Part shown: positions 7,457-18,587 of the stretch, piece after piece
Position numbering within the stretch: the first letter of the stretch is position 1
Layout of the letters: each line of letters opens with the position of its first letter
Assembly: GCF_014651015.1 (NCBI RefSeq)
Contig: NZ_BMWB01000013.1
Coordinates: 1 to 64,000 of the forward strand
Direction: 5' to 3'
Length of the DNA: 64,000 nt
Origin: Streptomyces xantholiticus
GTDB lineage: Bacteria; Actinomycetota; Actinomycetes; Streptomycetales; Streptomycetaceae
The notes under the pieces: generated by a model
Told to the model about the DNA's origin: nothing
The model's input: the letters and a program-made list of their open reading frames with translations, nothing else
Databases searched by the model: none
Program-made: the position numbers and the translations under genes

Positions 7457-9313
7457 GTGCCGAAATCTCCCGCCAGCCACGACTCCGTCCCCCTCGTCCC
7501 GCCCGGTCTGACCCGCCGGAACTGGGACCGGGCAGCTGCCCGACTGCTCGCCAAGATGCTCGGTGAATTCGCGTACGAGGAGATCATCGAGCCGGTCCGG
7601 GCCCATCCGGACCGCCCGGCAACGACGGCCGGCGGCGACCTCTACGCCCTCCCCGTCGAAGGGAACAGCGCGTTCACCTTCCGGGCCCGGCGAGGAGCCT
7701 ACGGAAGCTGGCGCGTCGTCCCCGGCTCCGTCCGATGCGAAGACCGGCCCTTCTCCGACCCGCTCGCCTTCCTCGCGCTGGCGAAGGACCTGCTCGGCCT
7801 CGACGGAGCCACCCTCGGCCATCTGCTGCGTGAAATGTCCTTCACCCTGACCGGCGACACCCGGCTCGACGGCACCGCGCTGAGCGCCGCCGAGCTGGCC
7901 GACCTGGGATACGCCGAGCTCGAAGGCCACCAGACCGGCCACCCGTGGCTGGTCCTCAACAAGGGACGCATCGGCTTCTCCGCCACCGACGCCGCGCGCT
8001 GGGCACCCGAGGCCCGCCGCCCCGTGTGCCTGCCCTGGATAGCGGTCAAGACCGGTCTCGCGGCCTACCGCGGCGTCCCCGGCCTCGACGCGCAGGACCT
8101 CTACAGCCGCGAGCTCGACGAACCGACCCGCGAGTCCTACGCCGGCGCGCTGCGCGCCAAGGGCCTGGATCCCGCCGAGTATCTGTTCCTGCCCGTGCAC
8201 CCGTGGCAGTGGGACGAAGTGCTGCTGCCCCTGTACGCACCCGCTGTGGCCCGCGACGAGATCGTCCCGCTGCCCAGCGACGGCGACCTGCGACTGCCCC
8301 AGCAGTCCATCAGGACGTTCGTGAACGTCGACCGGCCGGACCGCCACACCGTCAAGCTGCCGCTGTCCATCCTGAACACCCTGGTCTGGCGGGGGCTGCC
8401 CACCGAGCGGACTCTCGCGGCTCCCGCCGTCACCTCCTGGGTGCAGGGACTTCGTGACGCCGACCCCTTCCTGCGCGACGAGTGCCGGGTCGTCCTGCTC
8501 GGCGAGGTCGCCTCCGTGACCGTCGAGCATCCGCTGTACGACCACCTGGCCGAGGTGCCCTACCAGTACAAGGAACTGCTCGGCGCGATCTGGCGGGAGC
8601 CGCTCCAGCCGCGACTGGACGCGGGTGAACGGGCCCGCACCCTCGCCTCGCTCCTCCACACCGATCCACACGGCCGGGCCTTCACCGCCGAACTCGTCAC
8701 CCGGTCCGGCCTCGCCCCCACGGTCTGGCTCCAACGGCTCTTCGCGGCTCTGCTGCCGCCACTGCTGCACTTCCTCTACCGCTACGGCACGGTCTTCTCC
8801 CCGCACGGCGAGAACGCCATCGTGATCTACGACGACCACGACGTTCCCGTCCGCCTCGCGATCAAGGACTTCGTCGACGACGTGAACGTGAGCGCACAGC
8901 CCCTGCCCGAGCACGCCTCGATGCCAAAGGAGGTGCGGCGGATCCTCCTCACCGAGGAGCCAGGCTTCCTCACCCAGTTCATCCACTCGGGTCTCTTCGT
9001 GGGGGTGCTCCGCTATCTCGCCCCGCTCTGCGAGGACCAACTGGACGTGCCCGAGGAGAAGTTCTTCTCGCTCGTACGGGAGGAGATCCTGCGCCACCAC
9101 GCACGCTTCCCCGAGCTCAAGGAGCGCTACGAGGCGTTCGACCTGCTCACCCCACGTATCGAGCGCCTGTGCCTCAACCGCAACCGACTCCATCTCGACG
9201 GCTATCGCGACCGCCCCGAGCGCCCGCACGCGGCCGTCCACGGCACCGTTCCCAACCCCTTGGCGCCGTCGGACGGCCCGCTGCCCGATCCGGTTGTCGG
9301 TGGCGCCCCGTAG
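7457..9313 (+). CDS. IucA/IucC-family NIS siderophore synthetase (second)
   Basis: 618-residue NIS synthetase, last gene of the operon. Seen: GHPWLVLNKGRIGFS, the VHPWQWDEVL motif, SIRTFVNVDRPDRHTVKLP (substrate pocket), FSPHGENAIVIYDD and the C-terminal FhuF-like domain. This motif set is closer to IucC/DesD-type enzymes than that of the first synthetase. I chose GTG 7457 because GAGGA (7446-7450) precedes it by 6 bases; longer frames to the left are shadow reading through the acyltransferase gene. It would carry out the second carboxylate-amine condensation. No receptor lipoprotein, ABC uptake gene or exporter follows, so transport must be encoded elsewhere. Confidence 0.88.
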   Translation: MPKSPASHDSVPLVPPGLTRRNWDRAAARLLAKMLGEFAYEEIIEPVRAHPDRPATTAGGDLYALPVEGNSAFTFRARRGAYGSWRVVPGSVRCEDRPFSDPLAFLALAKDLLGLDGATLGHLLREMSFTLTGDTRLDGTALSAAELADLGYAELEGHQTGHPWLVLNKGRIGFSATDAARWAPEARRPVCLPWIAVKTGLAAYRGVPGLDAQDLYSRELDEPTRESYAGALRAKGLDPAEYLFLPVHPWQWDEVLLPLYAPAVARDEIVPLPSDGDLRLPQQSIRTFVNVDRPDRHTVKLPLSILNTLVWRGLPTERTLAAPAVTSWVQGLRDADPFLRDECRVVLLGEVASVTVEHPLYDHLAEVPYQYKELLGAIWREPLQPRLDAGERARTLASLLHTDPHGRAFTAELVTRSGLAPTVWLQRLFAALLPPLLHFLYRYGTVFSPHGENAIVIYDDHDVPVRLAIKDFVDDVNVSAQPLPEHASMPKEVRRILLTEEPGFLTQFIHSGLFVGVLRYLAPLCEDQLDVPEEKFFSLVREEILRHHARFPELKERYEAFDLLTPRIERLCLNRNRLHLDGYRDRPERPHAAVHGTVPNPLAPSDGPLPDPVVGGAP

Positions 9314-9325
9314 GGTGGTCGGGCT

Positions 9326-11296
9326 ATGACGAAGCCATCCCTCCCCGACCTCCTCCATGCCGCCGTGACCGCCGTCGGCGGTGTGGAGCGGCCAGGCCAG
9401 GTCACCATGGCCGAGGCCGTTGCCGAGGCCATCGACGACGATTCCCACCTGCTTGTCCAGGCCGGCACCGGTACGGGCAAGTCGCTCGGCTATCTCGTCC
9501 CGGCCCTCGCCCACGGCGAGCGTGTGGTGGTGGCGACGGCGACCCTGGCGCTGCAGCGCCAGCTCGTGGAGCGTGATCTTCCGCGTACGGTCGAGGCGCT
9601 GCATCCGCTGCTGCGACGCCGACCCGAATTCGCGATGCTCAAGGGCCGGTCGAACTACCTCTGCCTGCACCGCCTCCACGAAGGCGTGCCGCAGGACGAC
9701 GAGGACGGACTCTTCGACCAGTTCGAGGCCGCGGCGCCCACGAGCAAGCTCGGTCAGGACCTGCTGCGCATGCGGGACTGGGCCGACGAGACGGAGACCG
9801 GTGACAGGGACGACCTGACCCCGGGCGTGTCCGACCGCGCCTGGAGCCAGGTCTCCGTGTCCTCCCGTGAGTGCCTGGGTGCTTCCAAATGCGCCTACGG
9901 AGCGGAGTGCTTCGCCGAGATGGCGCGCGAGCGGGCCAAGCTCGCGGACGTCGTGGTCACCAATCACGCCCTGCTCGCGATCGACGCCATCGAGGGCGCC
10001 CCGGTGCTGCCGCAGCACGAGGTGCTGATCGTCGACGAGGCGCACGAACTGGTCTCCCGTGTCACCGGCGTCGCCACGGGCGAGCTCACCCCCGGGCAGG
10101 TCAACCGTGCTGTCCGACGAGCGGCCAAACTCGTCGACGAGAAGGCGGCCGACGCACTCCAGACGGCCGCGGAGACCTTCGAGCGCCTTATGGAGCTGGC
10201 CCTCCCCGGTCGTCTGGAGGAGATCCCGGAAGACCTGGGCTACGCCCTGATGGCGCTGCGGGACGCGGCCCGCACGGTGATCACCGCGATCGGCTCCACG
10301 AGGGACAAGTCCGTCCAGGACGAGGACGCCGTGCGCAAGCAGGCCCTCGCCGCCGTGGAGAGCGTGCACGCGGTTGCCGAGCGGATCACCCACGGCTCCG
10401 AGTACGACGTGGTCTGGTACGAGCGGCACGACCGCTTCGGGGCGTCCCTGAGGGTCGCACCGCTCTCCGTCTCAGGGCTGCTGCGGGAGAAGCTCTTCGC
10501 GGAGCGGTCGGTGGTGCTGACCTCGGCCACGCTCAAACTCGGTGGCGACTTCAACGGGGTGGGGGCCTCCCTCGGCCTCGCACCGGAGGGCAGCGGGGGA
10601 GAGGAGGTGCCGCAGTGGAAGGGCATGGACGTCGGATCGCCCTTCGACTATCCCAAGCAGGGCATCCTGTACGTCGCCCGGCATCTCGCCACACCCGGGC
10701 GCGAGGGTTCCAGGGGCGACATGATGGATGAGCTCGCCGAACTGGTGGAGGCCGCCGGAGGGCGTACTCTCGGGCTCTTCTCCTCGATGCGGGCCGCAAA
10801 GGCGGCGGCGGAGGAACTGCGCGGCCGCCTCGGCAACCCGATCCTGCTGCAGGGCGAGGAGACCCTCGGCGAGTTGATCAAGTCGTTCGCCGCAGACCCG
10901 GAGACCTGTCTGTTCGGCACGCTCTCGCTCTGGCAGGGCGTCGACGTGCCCGGTCCCGGCTGTCAGCTCGTCGTCATGGACCGTATTCCGTTCCCGCGGC
11001 CGGACGACCCGCTGATGAGCGCACGGCAGAAGGCCGTCGAGGAGGCGGGCGGCAACGGCTTCATGGCCGTGGCGGCGACGCATGCAGCACTGCTGATGGC
11101 TCAGGGAGCGGGCCGGCTGGTCCGGGCCACCGGGGACCGGGGAGTGGTGGCGGTGCTCGATCCGCGTCTCGCCAATGCGCGCTACGGCAGTTATCTGCGC
11201 GCCTCGCTGCCCGACTTCTGGTACACCACGGACCGCAACCAGGTGCGCCGCTCACTGGCGGCCATCGACGCGGCGGCGAAGGCGGAGGGAAAGTAG
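9326..11296 (+). CDS. dinG: DinG/XPD-family ATP-dependent DNA helicase
   Basis: 656-residue superfamily 2 helicase. Seen in order: Walker A AGTGTGKS (about residues 46-53), motif Ia VVATATLALQ, four cysteines expected of an XPD-type iron-sulphur domain (one in NYLCLHRL, three in ECLGASKCAYGAEC), the DEAH box IVDEAHEL, and C-terminal motifs SLWQGVDVPG and QGAGRLVR. The family unwinds 5'-to-3' at forks, D-loops and R-loops. It lies 12 bases behind the siderophore operon, but its function and the short spacing suggest neighbourhood rather than shared purpose. It is convergent with lexA, and I see no SOS box directly upstream. Confidence 0.88.
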   Translation: MTKPSLPDLLHAAVTAVGGVERPGQVTMAEAVAEAIDDDSHLLVQAGTGTGKSLGYLVPALAHGERVVVATATLALQRQLVERDLPRTVEALHPLLRRRPEFAMLKGRSNYLCLHRLHEGVPQDDEDGLFDQFEAAAPTSKLGQDLLRMRDWADETETGDRDDLTPGVSDRAWSQVSVSSRECLGASKCAYGAECFAEMARERAKLADVVVTNHALLAIDAIEGAPVLPQHEVLIVDEAHELVSRVTGVATGELTPGQVNRAVRRAAKLVDEKAADALQTAAETFERLMELALPGRLEEIPEDLGYALMALRDAARTVITAIGSTRDKSVQDEDAVRKQALAAVESVHAVAERITHGSEYDVVWYERHDRFGASLRVAPLSVSGLLREKLFAERSVVLTSATLKLGGDFNGVGASLGLAPEGSGGEEVPQWKGMDVGSPFDYPKQGILYVARHLATPGREGSRGDMMDELAELVEAAGGRTLGLFSSMRAAKAAAEELRGRLGNPILLQGEETLGELIKSFAADPETCLFGTLSLWQGVDVPGPGCQLVVMDRIPFPRPDDPLMSARQKAVEEAGGNGFMAVAATHAALLMAQGAGRLVRATGDRGVVAVLDPRLANARYGSYLRASLPDFWYTTDRNQVRRSLAAIDAAAKAEGK

Positions 11297-11439
11297 CGCC
11301 GGAGGCCAACGCGGAGGAGAGCGGTGCGGAGGTCCAGACGGAGGAAGCAGCTCCGGGAGGCAAACGGCGCCGGAAGGGCATTCGACGCCGCTGCGTCCGG
11401 GAGTCGCTCTGCGCCCGAAGCCCGCGTGCAGACAACGCA

Positions 11440-11474
11440 GGACCCCGGGACCGGCGCAGTGGATCCCGGGGTCC
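11440..11474. terminator. Bidirectional hairpin between dinG and lexA
   Basis: A perfect 11-bp inverted repeat GGACCCCGGGA / TCCCGGGGTCC with a 13-base loop lies between the convergent dinG and lexA stops. Its position and stability suit termination of both transcripts. Confidence 0.75.
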
Positions 11475-11494
11475 GGTCTGGGCCGGCGGGTGTT

Positions 11495-12280
11495 TCACAC
11501 CCGCCGCAGCACCGCCACCACCTTGCCGAGGATGGTCGCCTCGTCGCCGGGGATGGGCTGGTACGCGGCGTTGTGCGGGAGCAGCCAGACGTGGCCGTTC
11601 TCCCGCTTGAAGCGCTTGACCGTGGCCTCGCCGTCGAGCATGGCGGCCACGATGTCCCCGTTCTCCGCCACGGGCTGGCGTCGCACGGTCACCCAGTCGC
11701 CGTCGCAGATCGCGGCCTCGATCATCGAGTCTCCGACGACCTTCAGTACGAAGAGCTCACCATCGCCGACCAGCTGGCGGGGGAGGGGGAAGACGTCCTC
11801 GACGGACTCCTCGGCGAGGATGGGTCCACCTGCCGCGATCCGGCCGACGAGGGGGACGTACGACGCGGCGGGCTTGCCGGTGGTGTCCGTGGGCTGGGTG
11901 CTGGGCTGGTCGGAGCCCCGGACCTCGTACGCCCGGGGGCGGTGCGGGTCCCTGCGGAGGAATCCCTTGCGCTCGAGGGCCATGAGCTGGTGGGCCACCG
12001 ACGAGGTGCTCGACAGGCCGACCGCCTGGCCGATCTCGCGCATCGACGGCGGGTACCCCCGCCGCTGCACGGAGTCGCGGATGACCTCGATGACGCGCCG
12101 CTGCCGGTCCGTGAGGCCGGAGCTGTCGGCCCGGATGCCGGGAGGTCGACCGGGCAGCGAGCGGCCTGGCTTCGGCCCCTCCGGGGTCGTGGCTGCGTCA
12201 TTCATGGCATGCACCGACTCGAATCGGCTCTGTGAGCGGTCCTGGGCAGTGATGGTGGCACTGTCTGCGGTGGTGGTCAC
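11495..12280 (-). CDS. lexA: LexA SOS repressor / autopeptidase
   Basis: 261-residue SOS repressor. A ~50-residue N-terminal extension precedes the winged-helix DNA-binding domain (LTDRQRRVIEVIRDS ... GYPPSMREIGQAVGLSS). The S24 autopeptidase part has the Ala150-Gly151 cleavage bond in GRIAAGGP, the nucleophile Ser185 in VVGDSM and the base Lys222 in ATVKRF, so RecA-stimulated self-cleavage should work. Start is GTG 12280 with GAGAGGGG 5 bases upstream; an internal Met at residue 26 (near 12205) is an alternative giving a more typical length. A candidate LexA operator lies about 63 bases upstream, in line with autoregulation. Divergent from nrdR. Confidence 0.95.
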   Translation of the reverse strand: MTTTADSATITAQDRSQSRFESVHAMNDAATTPEGPKPGRSLPGRPPGIRADSSGLTDRQRRVIEVIRDSVQRRGYPPSMREIGQAVGLSSTSSVAHQLMALERKGFLRRDPHRPRAYEVRGSDQPSTQPTDTTGKPAASYVPLVGRIAAGGPILAEESVEDVFPLPRQLVGDGELFVLKVVGDSMIEAAICDGDWVTVRRQPVAENGDIVAAMLDGEATVKRFKRENGHVWLLPHNAAYQPIPGDEATILGKVVAVLRRV

Positions 12281-12342
12281 GTCGGCCCCTCTCGAATGGT
12301 CTCCCTAGCTGGACAACGGTAGTTGCTTTCGAAAGGTTGCGC

Positions 12343-12356
12343 CAAACACACGTTCG
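12343..12356. promoter_or_regulatory. Candidate LexA operator (SOS box) of lexA
   Basis: CAAACACACGTTCG matches the actinobacterial/Gram-positive SOS box CGAAC-N4-GTTCG with one mismatch in the left arm. It lies about 63 bases upstream of the lexA start, where an autoregulatory site is expected. Confidence 0.7.
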
Positions 12357-12662
12357 AGTGAAAAATTGCAGATTGCCTGACGTGGGCATTCTGCTGGGTG
12401 TAGTGCGAATGATCGAACCGGCCGGTGCACCCGTTACGGTAGCCTTCGCCGCCGGCGGTGGCGGCGCGGGGTCGTTCCGAACTTGCCGGCCCGTCCCTTC
12501 CAGTCTCGCATTCCGATCGCTGGGAGGTGGGAATGCCGAGCCTCTGTGTCGTCCGCGCCGAGGGCCTCGAGCACTCCGCGCAGTCGGCCGATACAGGCCG
12601 TGTCCGAAGCGGCCCCGGAGCCCGCGCGAGGCGACACGCTTCGTGACCTGAAAGTACGCCAA

Positions 12663-12678
12663 ACCCCAGATCTAGTGG
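12663..12678. promoter_or_regulatory. Candidate NrdR box 1
   Basis: ACCCCAGATCTAGTGG matches 11 of 16 positions of the NrdR consensus acaCwAtATaTwGtgt, including the most conserved C, A, A, T, T, G positions. Its centre is exactly 31 bp from that of a second box, the three-turn spacing typical of NrdR box pairs. It lies about 140 bases upstream of nrdR. Confidence 0.7.
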
Positions 12679-12693
12679 TTGAATTGGCTCCGC

Positions 12694-12709
12694 CACCCAG
12701 AAGTTGTGT
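12694..12709. promoter_or_regulatory. Candidate NrdR box 2
   Basis: CACCCAGAAGTTGTGT matches the NrdR consensus best in its right half (TTGTGT) and at the C, A, A positions of the left half. It is weaker alone than box 1, but the 31-bp centre-to-centre spacing supports it. Confidence 0.65.
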
Positions 12710-12818
12710 CCCCGGTGCTCCATGGCCGAGGGCATCGCCTATGCTTGTGGCTGCTTCGCGGGGCCGGATCCGGCCTGCGGGGCCAGTCGGTCGTGCTCAG
12801 AAGGAGGGGTTGGGAGCC

Positions 12819-13331
12819 ATGCACTGTCCCTTCTGCAGGCATCCCGACAGTCGCGTCGTCGACAGTCGCACCACCGACGACGGGACGGCGATCCGCCGGC
12901 GCCGGCAGTGTCCGGACTGCGCCCGGCGCTTCACGACGGTCGAGACCGCCTCGCTCATGGTGATCAAGCGCAGCGGAGTGACCGAGCCCTTCAGCCGTAC
13001 CAAGGTCATCTCCGGTGTGCGCAAGGCGTGCCAGGGGCGGCCGGTCACCGAGGACGCTCTTGCCCAGCTCGGCCAGCGGGTCGAGGAGGCGGTGCGTGCC
13101 ACCGGCAGCGCCGAGCTGACCACCCATGACGTGGGTCTGGCCATACTCGGCCCGTTGCAGGAACTCGACCTCGTCGCCTACCTGCGTTTCGCGTCCGTGT
13201 ACAGGGCGTTCGACTCACTCGAAGACTTCGAGGCCGCCATCGCGGAGCTCCGCGCCGGCCGGCCTCCTGCTGAGGCAGGCGGGGGCGGCGGGGCCGTTGA
13301 AGTCCCCGTGCCCGCCACCGCCGCCGACTGA
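12819..13331 (+). CDS. nrdR: Transcriptional repressor NrdR
   Basis: 170-residue regulator of ribonucleotide reductase genes that senses ATP/dATP and binds NrdR boxes. Seen: an N-terminal zinc ribbon with Cys3, Cys6, Cys31 and Cys34 (MHCPFC ... RQCPDC), then the ATP-cone (MVIKRSGVTEPFSRTK ... VRKACQGRPV). The C-terminal ~30 residues are a Gly/Ala/Pro tail. ATG 12819 was chosen because family members begin MHCPFC; AAGGAGG at 12801-12807 lies 11 bases upstream. It lies 168 bases upstream of nrdJ in the same direction, matching the nrdR-nrdJ arrangement of streptomycetes, and candidate operators precede it. Confidence 0.95.
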   Translation: MHCPFCRHPDSRVVDSRTTDDGTAIRRRRQCPDCARRFTTVETASLMVIKRSGVTEPFSRTKVISGVRKACQGRPVTEDALAQLGQRVEEAVRATGSAELTTHDVGLAILGPLQELDLVAYLRFASVYRAFDSLEDFEAAIAELRAGRPPAEAGGGGGAVEVPVPATAAD

Positions 13332-13499
13332 GCGAGAGACGCTGAACGGCTGGGCCCGACGAAGGCCCGCCAGCCGGCTCAGGGTGGCAAAGGACCTGCT
13401 TGCGGACGCTGTGCGTGGCGGCCGGAGCAACAGACACAAACCGTGCCCCGGGAAGATCTGGGCACTTCAGGGCGTTTTTGCCCGTATATGGGAGGCGGC

Positions 13500-16376
<2,877 letters not shown>

Positions 16377-16412
16377 AAATGAGCGCCCTTCAGGCGTGAA
16401 GTAGACCGGTCA

Positions 16413-16446
16413 GAGCGGGGAGTCGGCGAAATCCGGCTCCCCGCTC
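16413..16446. terminator. Hairpin between nrdJ and the NTF2-like gene
   Basis: GAGCGGGGAG...CTCCCCGCTC forms a 10-bp stem extended by a few GC pairs. It lies 37 bases past the nrdJ stop and just before the convergent NTF2-like stop, so it can terminate both. Confidence 0.75.
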
Positions 16447-16457
16447 GGCCGCTGTGA

Positions 16458-16877
16458 TCACCGAGGCTTCCTGTCGCCCGGTTCCCCCAGTGCTCTGGCT
16501 ATCAGGTCGGTATCGCAGTACTCGGTCAGTGCTTGCAGTTTTCCCTCTTTGATGTGGCAAACCCAGCAGTACGTGTTGTTGTAGGGCTTCCCTTCCGTGG
16601 TTGTGGCGCGGCCGCTGCACTCCACCACCACGCAATCGCCGGCGGCGATGAAACGTTGGGGGGTGTTCGTGTATATGTCCGCAAACTGGGCGAGCAGGGG
16701 ACGGAAGAGGTCGTCGAGGACGGCCTGTTTGCCCTCGTAGGTCCCGGACCATTTCGTCGTGCCGATGATGGTCCAGCGGAAGTCGTCGGCGAGACTCTCG
16801 GCGAGGGGCCGGCCGTCCCCCTTCATCAGCCCGGCGAAGATGTGCTGCATCAGTCGTGTGTTCTCGGTCTCGGCCAT
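16458..16877 (-). CDS. NTF2-like / SnoaL-type ketosteroid-isomerase-fold protein
   Basis: 139-residue single-domain protein with the pattern of SnoaL/ketosteroid-isomerase-like NTF2 folds: an N-terminal helix (ENTRLMQHIFAGLMKGD), FRWTIIGTTKWSGTYEGKQ, an aromatic strand FIAAGDCVVVEC and a closing strand NTYCWVCHIKEGKLQ. Members include enzymes and small-molecule binders, so function cannot be assigned. Start ATG 16877 is preceded by GAGGGAGC about 6 bases upstream. It has no obvious operon partner; terD lies behind it on the same strand, separated by a hairpin. Confidence 0.75.
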   Translation of the reverse strand: MAETENTRLMQHIFAGLMKGDGRPLAESLADDFRWTIIGTTKWSGTYEGKQAVLDDLFRPLLAQFADIYTNTPQRFIAAGDCVVVECSGRATTTEGKPYNNTYCWVCHIKEGKLQALTEYCDTDLIARALGEPGDRKPR

Positions 16878-16936
16878 GTCTGCTCCCTCATCTCGTTCGC
16901 CTGTATCGAGCGCGGCACCACCGGTTGAACCGGTCA

Positions 16937-16962
16937 GGGGGGAGAGCCGATCGGGCTCCCCC
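16937..16962 (-). terminator. Terminator of terD
   Basis: GGGGGAGAGCC GATC GGGCTCCCCC forms a strong stem with one bulged base, starting about 40 bases beyond the terD stop on the complementary strand and upstream of the NTF2-like gene. Confidence 0.65.
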
Positions 16963-17002
16963 GCCCTTGCGGGTCTGCTCGCGTTCCACGTTCTGCGCCT
17001 GA

Positions 17003-17533
17003 TCAGCGGGCGGGGTCGCCCATCACCGTGAGATATGTCTGAGGGTCCCCGTCGAAACCCAGCAGCCTGCCGCTGAACGTCCAGCCCCCCGCCTCGCCGC
17101 GGACGAACTCGCCGATCGTCGCCGCCGTGGCGTCCGGGACAGCGGTGAAGTCGTGCCGCCCGATCTCCCTGTGTCCTTCGAGGACGCGCACGGAGGCGTT
17201 CACGACGTCGCCGAACACCGTGCGGCCGTCGCCCTGCTGAATCACTACCCCGACGACGACACGGCCGTACCTCGCCGCCAGCCGGTCGAATTCGAGGGTC
17301 ATCACCTCGTCCGCCCCGAAGCCCTGACCGGTCCTGCTCTCTCTGGCCAGGATGATCGTGCCGTCGGGCGAGCGGCTGTCGAAGTGCACGACGTAGGCGG
17401 GTTCACCGAATGGGGCCTCCGCGGAATACGTCGCGGCCACCAGGTCGAGATCATGGGGCGACTCACCGAGCGGGCTGGGGTCCCACCTGAGGGCCACCTC
17501 TGCCTTCCGGACGCCCTTGTTGAGGCTGTTCAC
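17003..17533 (-). CDS. TerD-family stress protein
   Basis: 176-residue TerD/CABP-family protein. Streptomyces has several, linked to tellurite or stress resistance and calcium binding. Seen: VNSLNKGVRKAEVALRWD, DLDLVAATYS (acidic Ca-site loop), VVHFDSRSPDGTI and a late strand WTFSGRLLGFDGD. Many family members begin MGVSLSKGGNVSL, so this is a divergent member. GTG 17533 was chosen because AAGGAAGA lies just upstream and the family fold begins there; an in-frame ATG at 17740 would add 69 residues that do not resemble TerD. It stands alone, not in a ter operon. Confidence 0.82.
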   Translation of the reverse strand: MNSLNKGVRKAEVALRWDPSPLGESPHDLDLVAATYSAEAPFGEPAYVVHFDSRSPDGTIILARESRTGQGFGADEVMTLEFDRLAARYGRVVVGVVIQQGDGRTVFGDVVNASVRVLEGHREIGRHDFTAVPDATAATIGEFVRGEAGGWTFSGRLLGFDGDPQTYLTVMGDPAR

Positions 17534-17935
17534 ACTCTTCCTTCCCCGTAACTGTCGGAAACTGTACGTGCGTTGACGGTAGCCGTTCCGTGCGGGATGC
17601 GGCCTCTGACGCACCACCTCGTCGCGGAACGCCTCGATCTCACTGCTGACCTGACGGATGAGATGGGTGTTCTCGATCCGGTCCACGTACGGGCAGCGCC
17701 GTGCGGTCCCCGCGAGTGGGAAGACGAAACAGATCGACATCAGGGCGACGAGGATGCGCTGCGCGGACTCGAGGCGGTCGAACAGCGGTTGGTATGCAGG
17801 GCCGTCATGATGATCGCGGCGGGCGGACACCTGTTGGCGATATGCCCTGCGCCCCGGGGGCGCACCTGGGTCCACGGGCGGGCGCTGTGACGCAGAGAGT
17901 GACCCCGGCCACGTCCCGGGCCGTACGATGGCGCG
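17534..17935. other. Divergent intergenic region, terD / DUF4937 gene
   Basis: A 402-base stretch with no supported gene. One leftward frame continues in phase from terD to an ATG at 17740, but its codons lack the bias of the real gene and it includes no ribosome site. A rightward frame of about 105 codons starts near 17573 with no recognisable product. Promoters for terD and the next gene must lie here; none is clear by eye. Confidence 0.45.
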
Positions 17936-18541
17936 GTGCTGGTCAAGTGGATTCGCTGCACGGTCGTGGACCGCCGAGGGTTCGAGCGCGGGCAGCGGAA
18001 ATGGGCGGGGCTGCTGGGTGAGCCGGGATTCCGGGGGCAGGGCGGAGGGTGGAGCAGGATACGGCCGAACGTTGCCCACGTCTTCGCCTTCTGGGAGACC
18101 CGGGCCTTCTACGACTCGTTCATGGCGCGCTCCCACGACCGGCTCGCGTCCGGGCAGGCGGGCACGTACAAGGACTCCCAGGCCAAGTTGTTCGATCACC
18201 GCTTCGACGTCAAGACGGGCTTCGAACCGCGGTTCACCGAATCCGACGTGGTCAGGGTGGCGCACTGCCGGGTCCGCGAGGACAGGGTCGAACACTTCTC
18301 CTTGATGCAGGAGAAGGTGTGGAATCCGGCCATGGCGGGGTCGCCCGGGATGGTGCGGGGCGTGTTCGGGGAAGCGCCCGGCAACGAGTTCCTCGTGATG
18401 TCCATGTGGCTGTCGGCGGCCGAGCACGGGAAGTACCGCGCCGAACGCGTCGAGCGACTGCTGTTGCGGGCCCAGACGGCGGCGGACGTGGCGGCACTGG
18501 CCGGGGACGTCGTCGCCCTGGAACCGTCCTGGACGGTATGA
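17936..18541 (+). CDS. DUF4937 (YdbC-like) domain protein
   Basis: 201-residue conserved protein of the YdbC/DUF4937 type, an unknown family with a ferredoxin-like, dimeric alpha-beta barrel pattern. Seen: MLVKWIRCTVVDRRGFERGQRKWAGL at the start, VAHVFAFWETRAFYDSFM, and a second half with VVRVAHCRVREDRVEHF and FLVMSMWLSAAEHGKY, suggesting two related halves. Start is GTG 17936 with no strong ribosome site, which fits a leaderless or weakly translated message. It is followed 46 bases later by a phosphatase gene in the same direction. Function is unknown. Confidence 0.75.
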   Translation: MLVKWIRCTVVDRRGFERGQRKWAGLLGEPGFRGQGGGWSRIRPNVAHVFAFWETRAFYDSFMARSHDRLASGQAGTYKDSQAKLFDHRFDVKTGFEPRFTESDVVRVAHCRVREDRVEHFSLMQEKVWNPAMAGSPGMVRGVFGEAPGNEFLVMSMWLSAAEHGKYRAERVERLLLRAQTAADVAALAGDVVALEPSWTV

Positions 18542-18587
18542 CGGGCCGCCCGCAGCGGCCGTCCCGGGCAGGCCATAGGGTCGAGGT

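Larger units (their letters stand above)
12281..12818. promoter_or_regulatory. Divergent lexA / nrdR control region
   Basis: This 538-base stretch separates lexA (leftward) and nrdR (rightward). It contains a LexA-type operator near lexA and two NrdR-type boxes near nrdR. The 300 bases in the middle hold short open frames on both strands with no credible start or protein. I checked for a cobalamin riboswitch, since nrdJ is B12-dependent, and did not recognise its conserved core. Confidence 0.6.

Noticed and set aside
7148..10429. A 1093-codon open frame on the complementary strand across the acyltransferase, second synthetase and dinG genes
   Set aside because: It is antisense to three well-supported genes and exists because high-GC codon bias avoids stops in that frame; its product is low-complexity Val/Gly/Arg/Asp and matches nothing.
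12281..12818. Cobalamin riboswitch before the B12-dependent reductase
   Set aside because: The conserved B12-box core (GCCACTG-like) was not found; B12 riboswitches in streptomycetes precede the class Ia nrd operon, not nrdRJ, as I recall.
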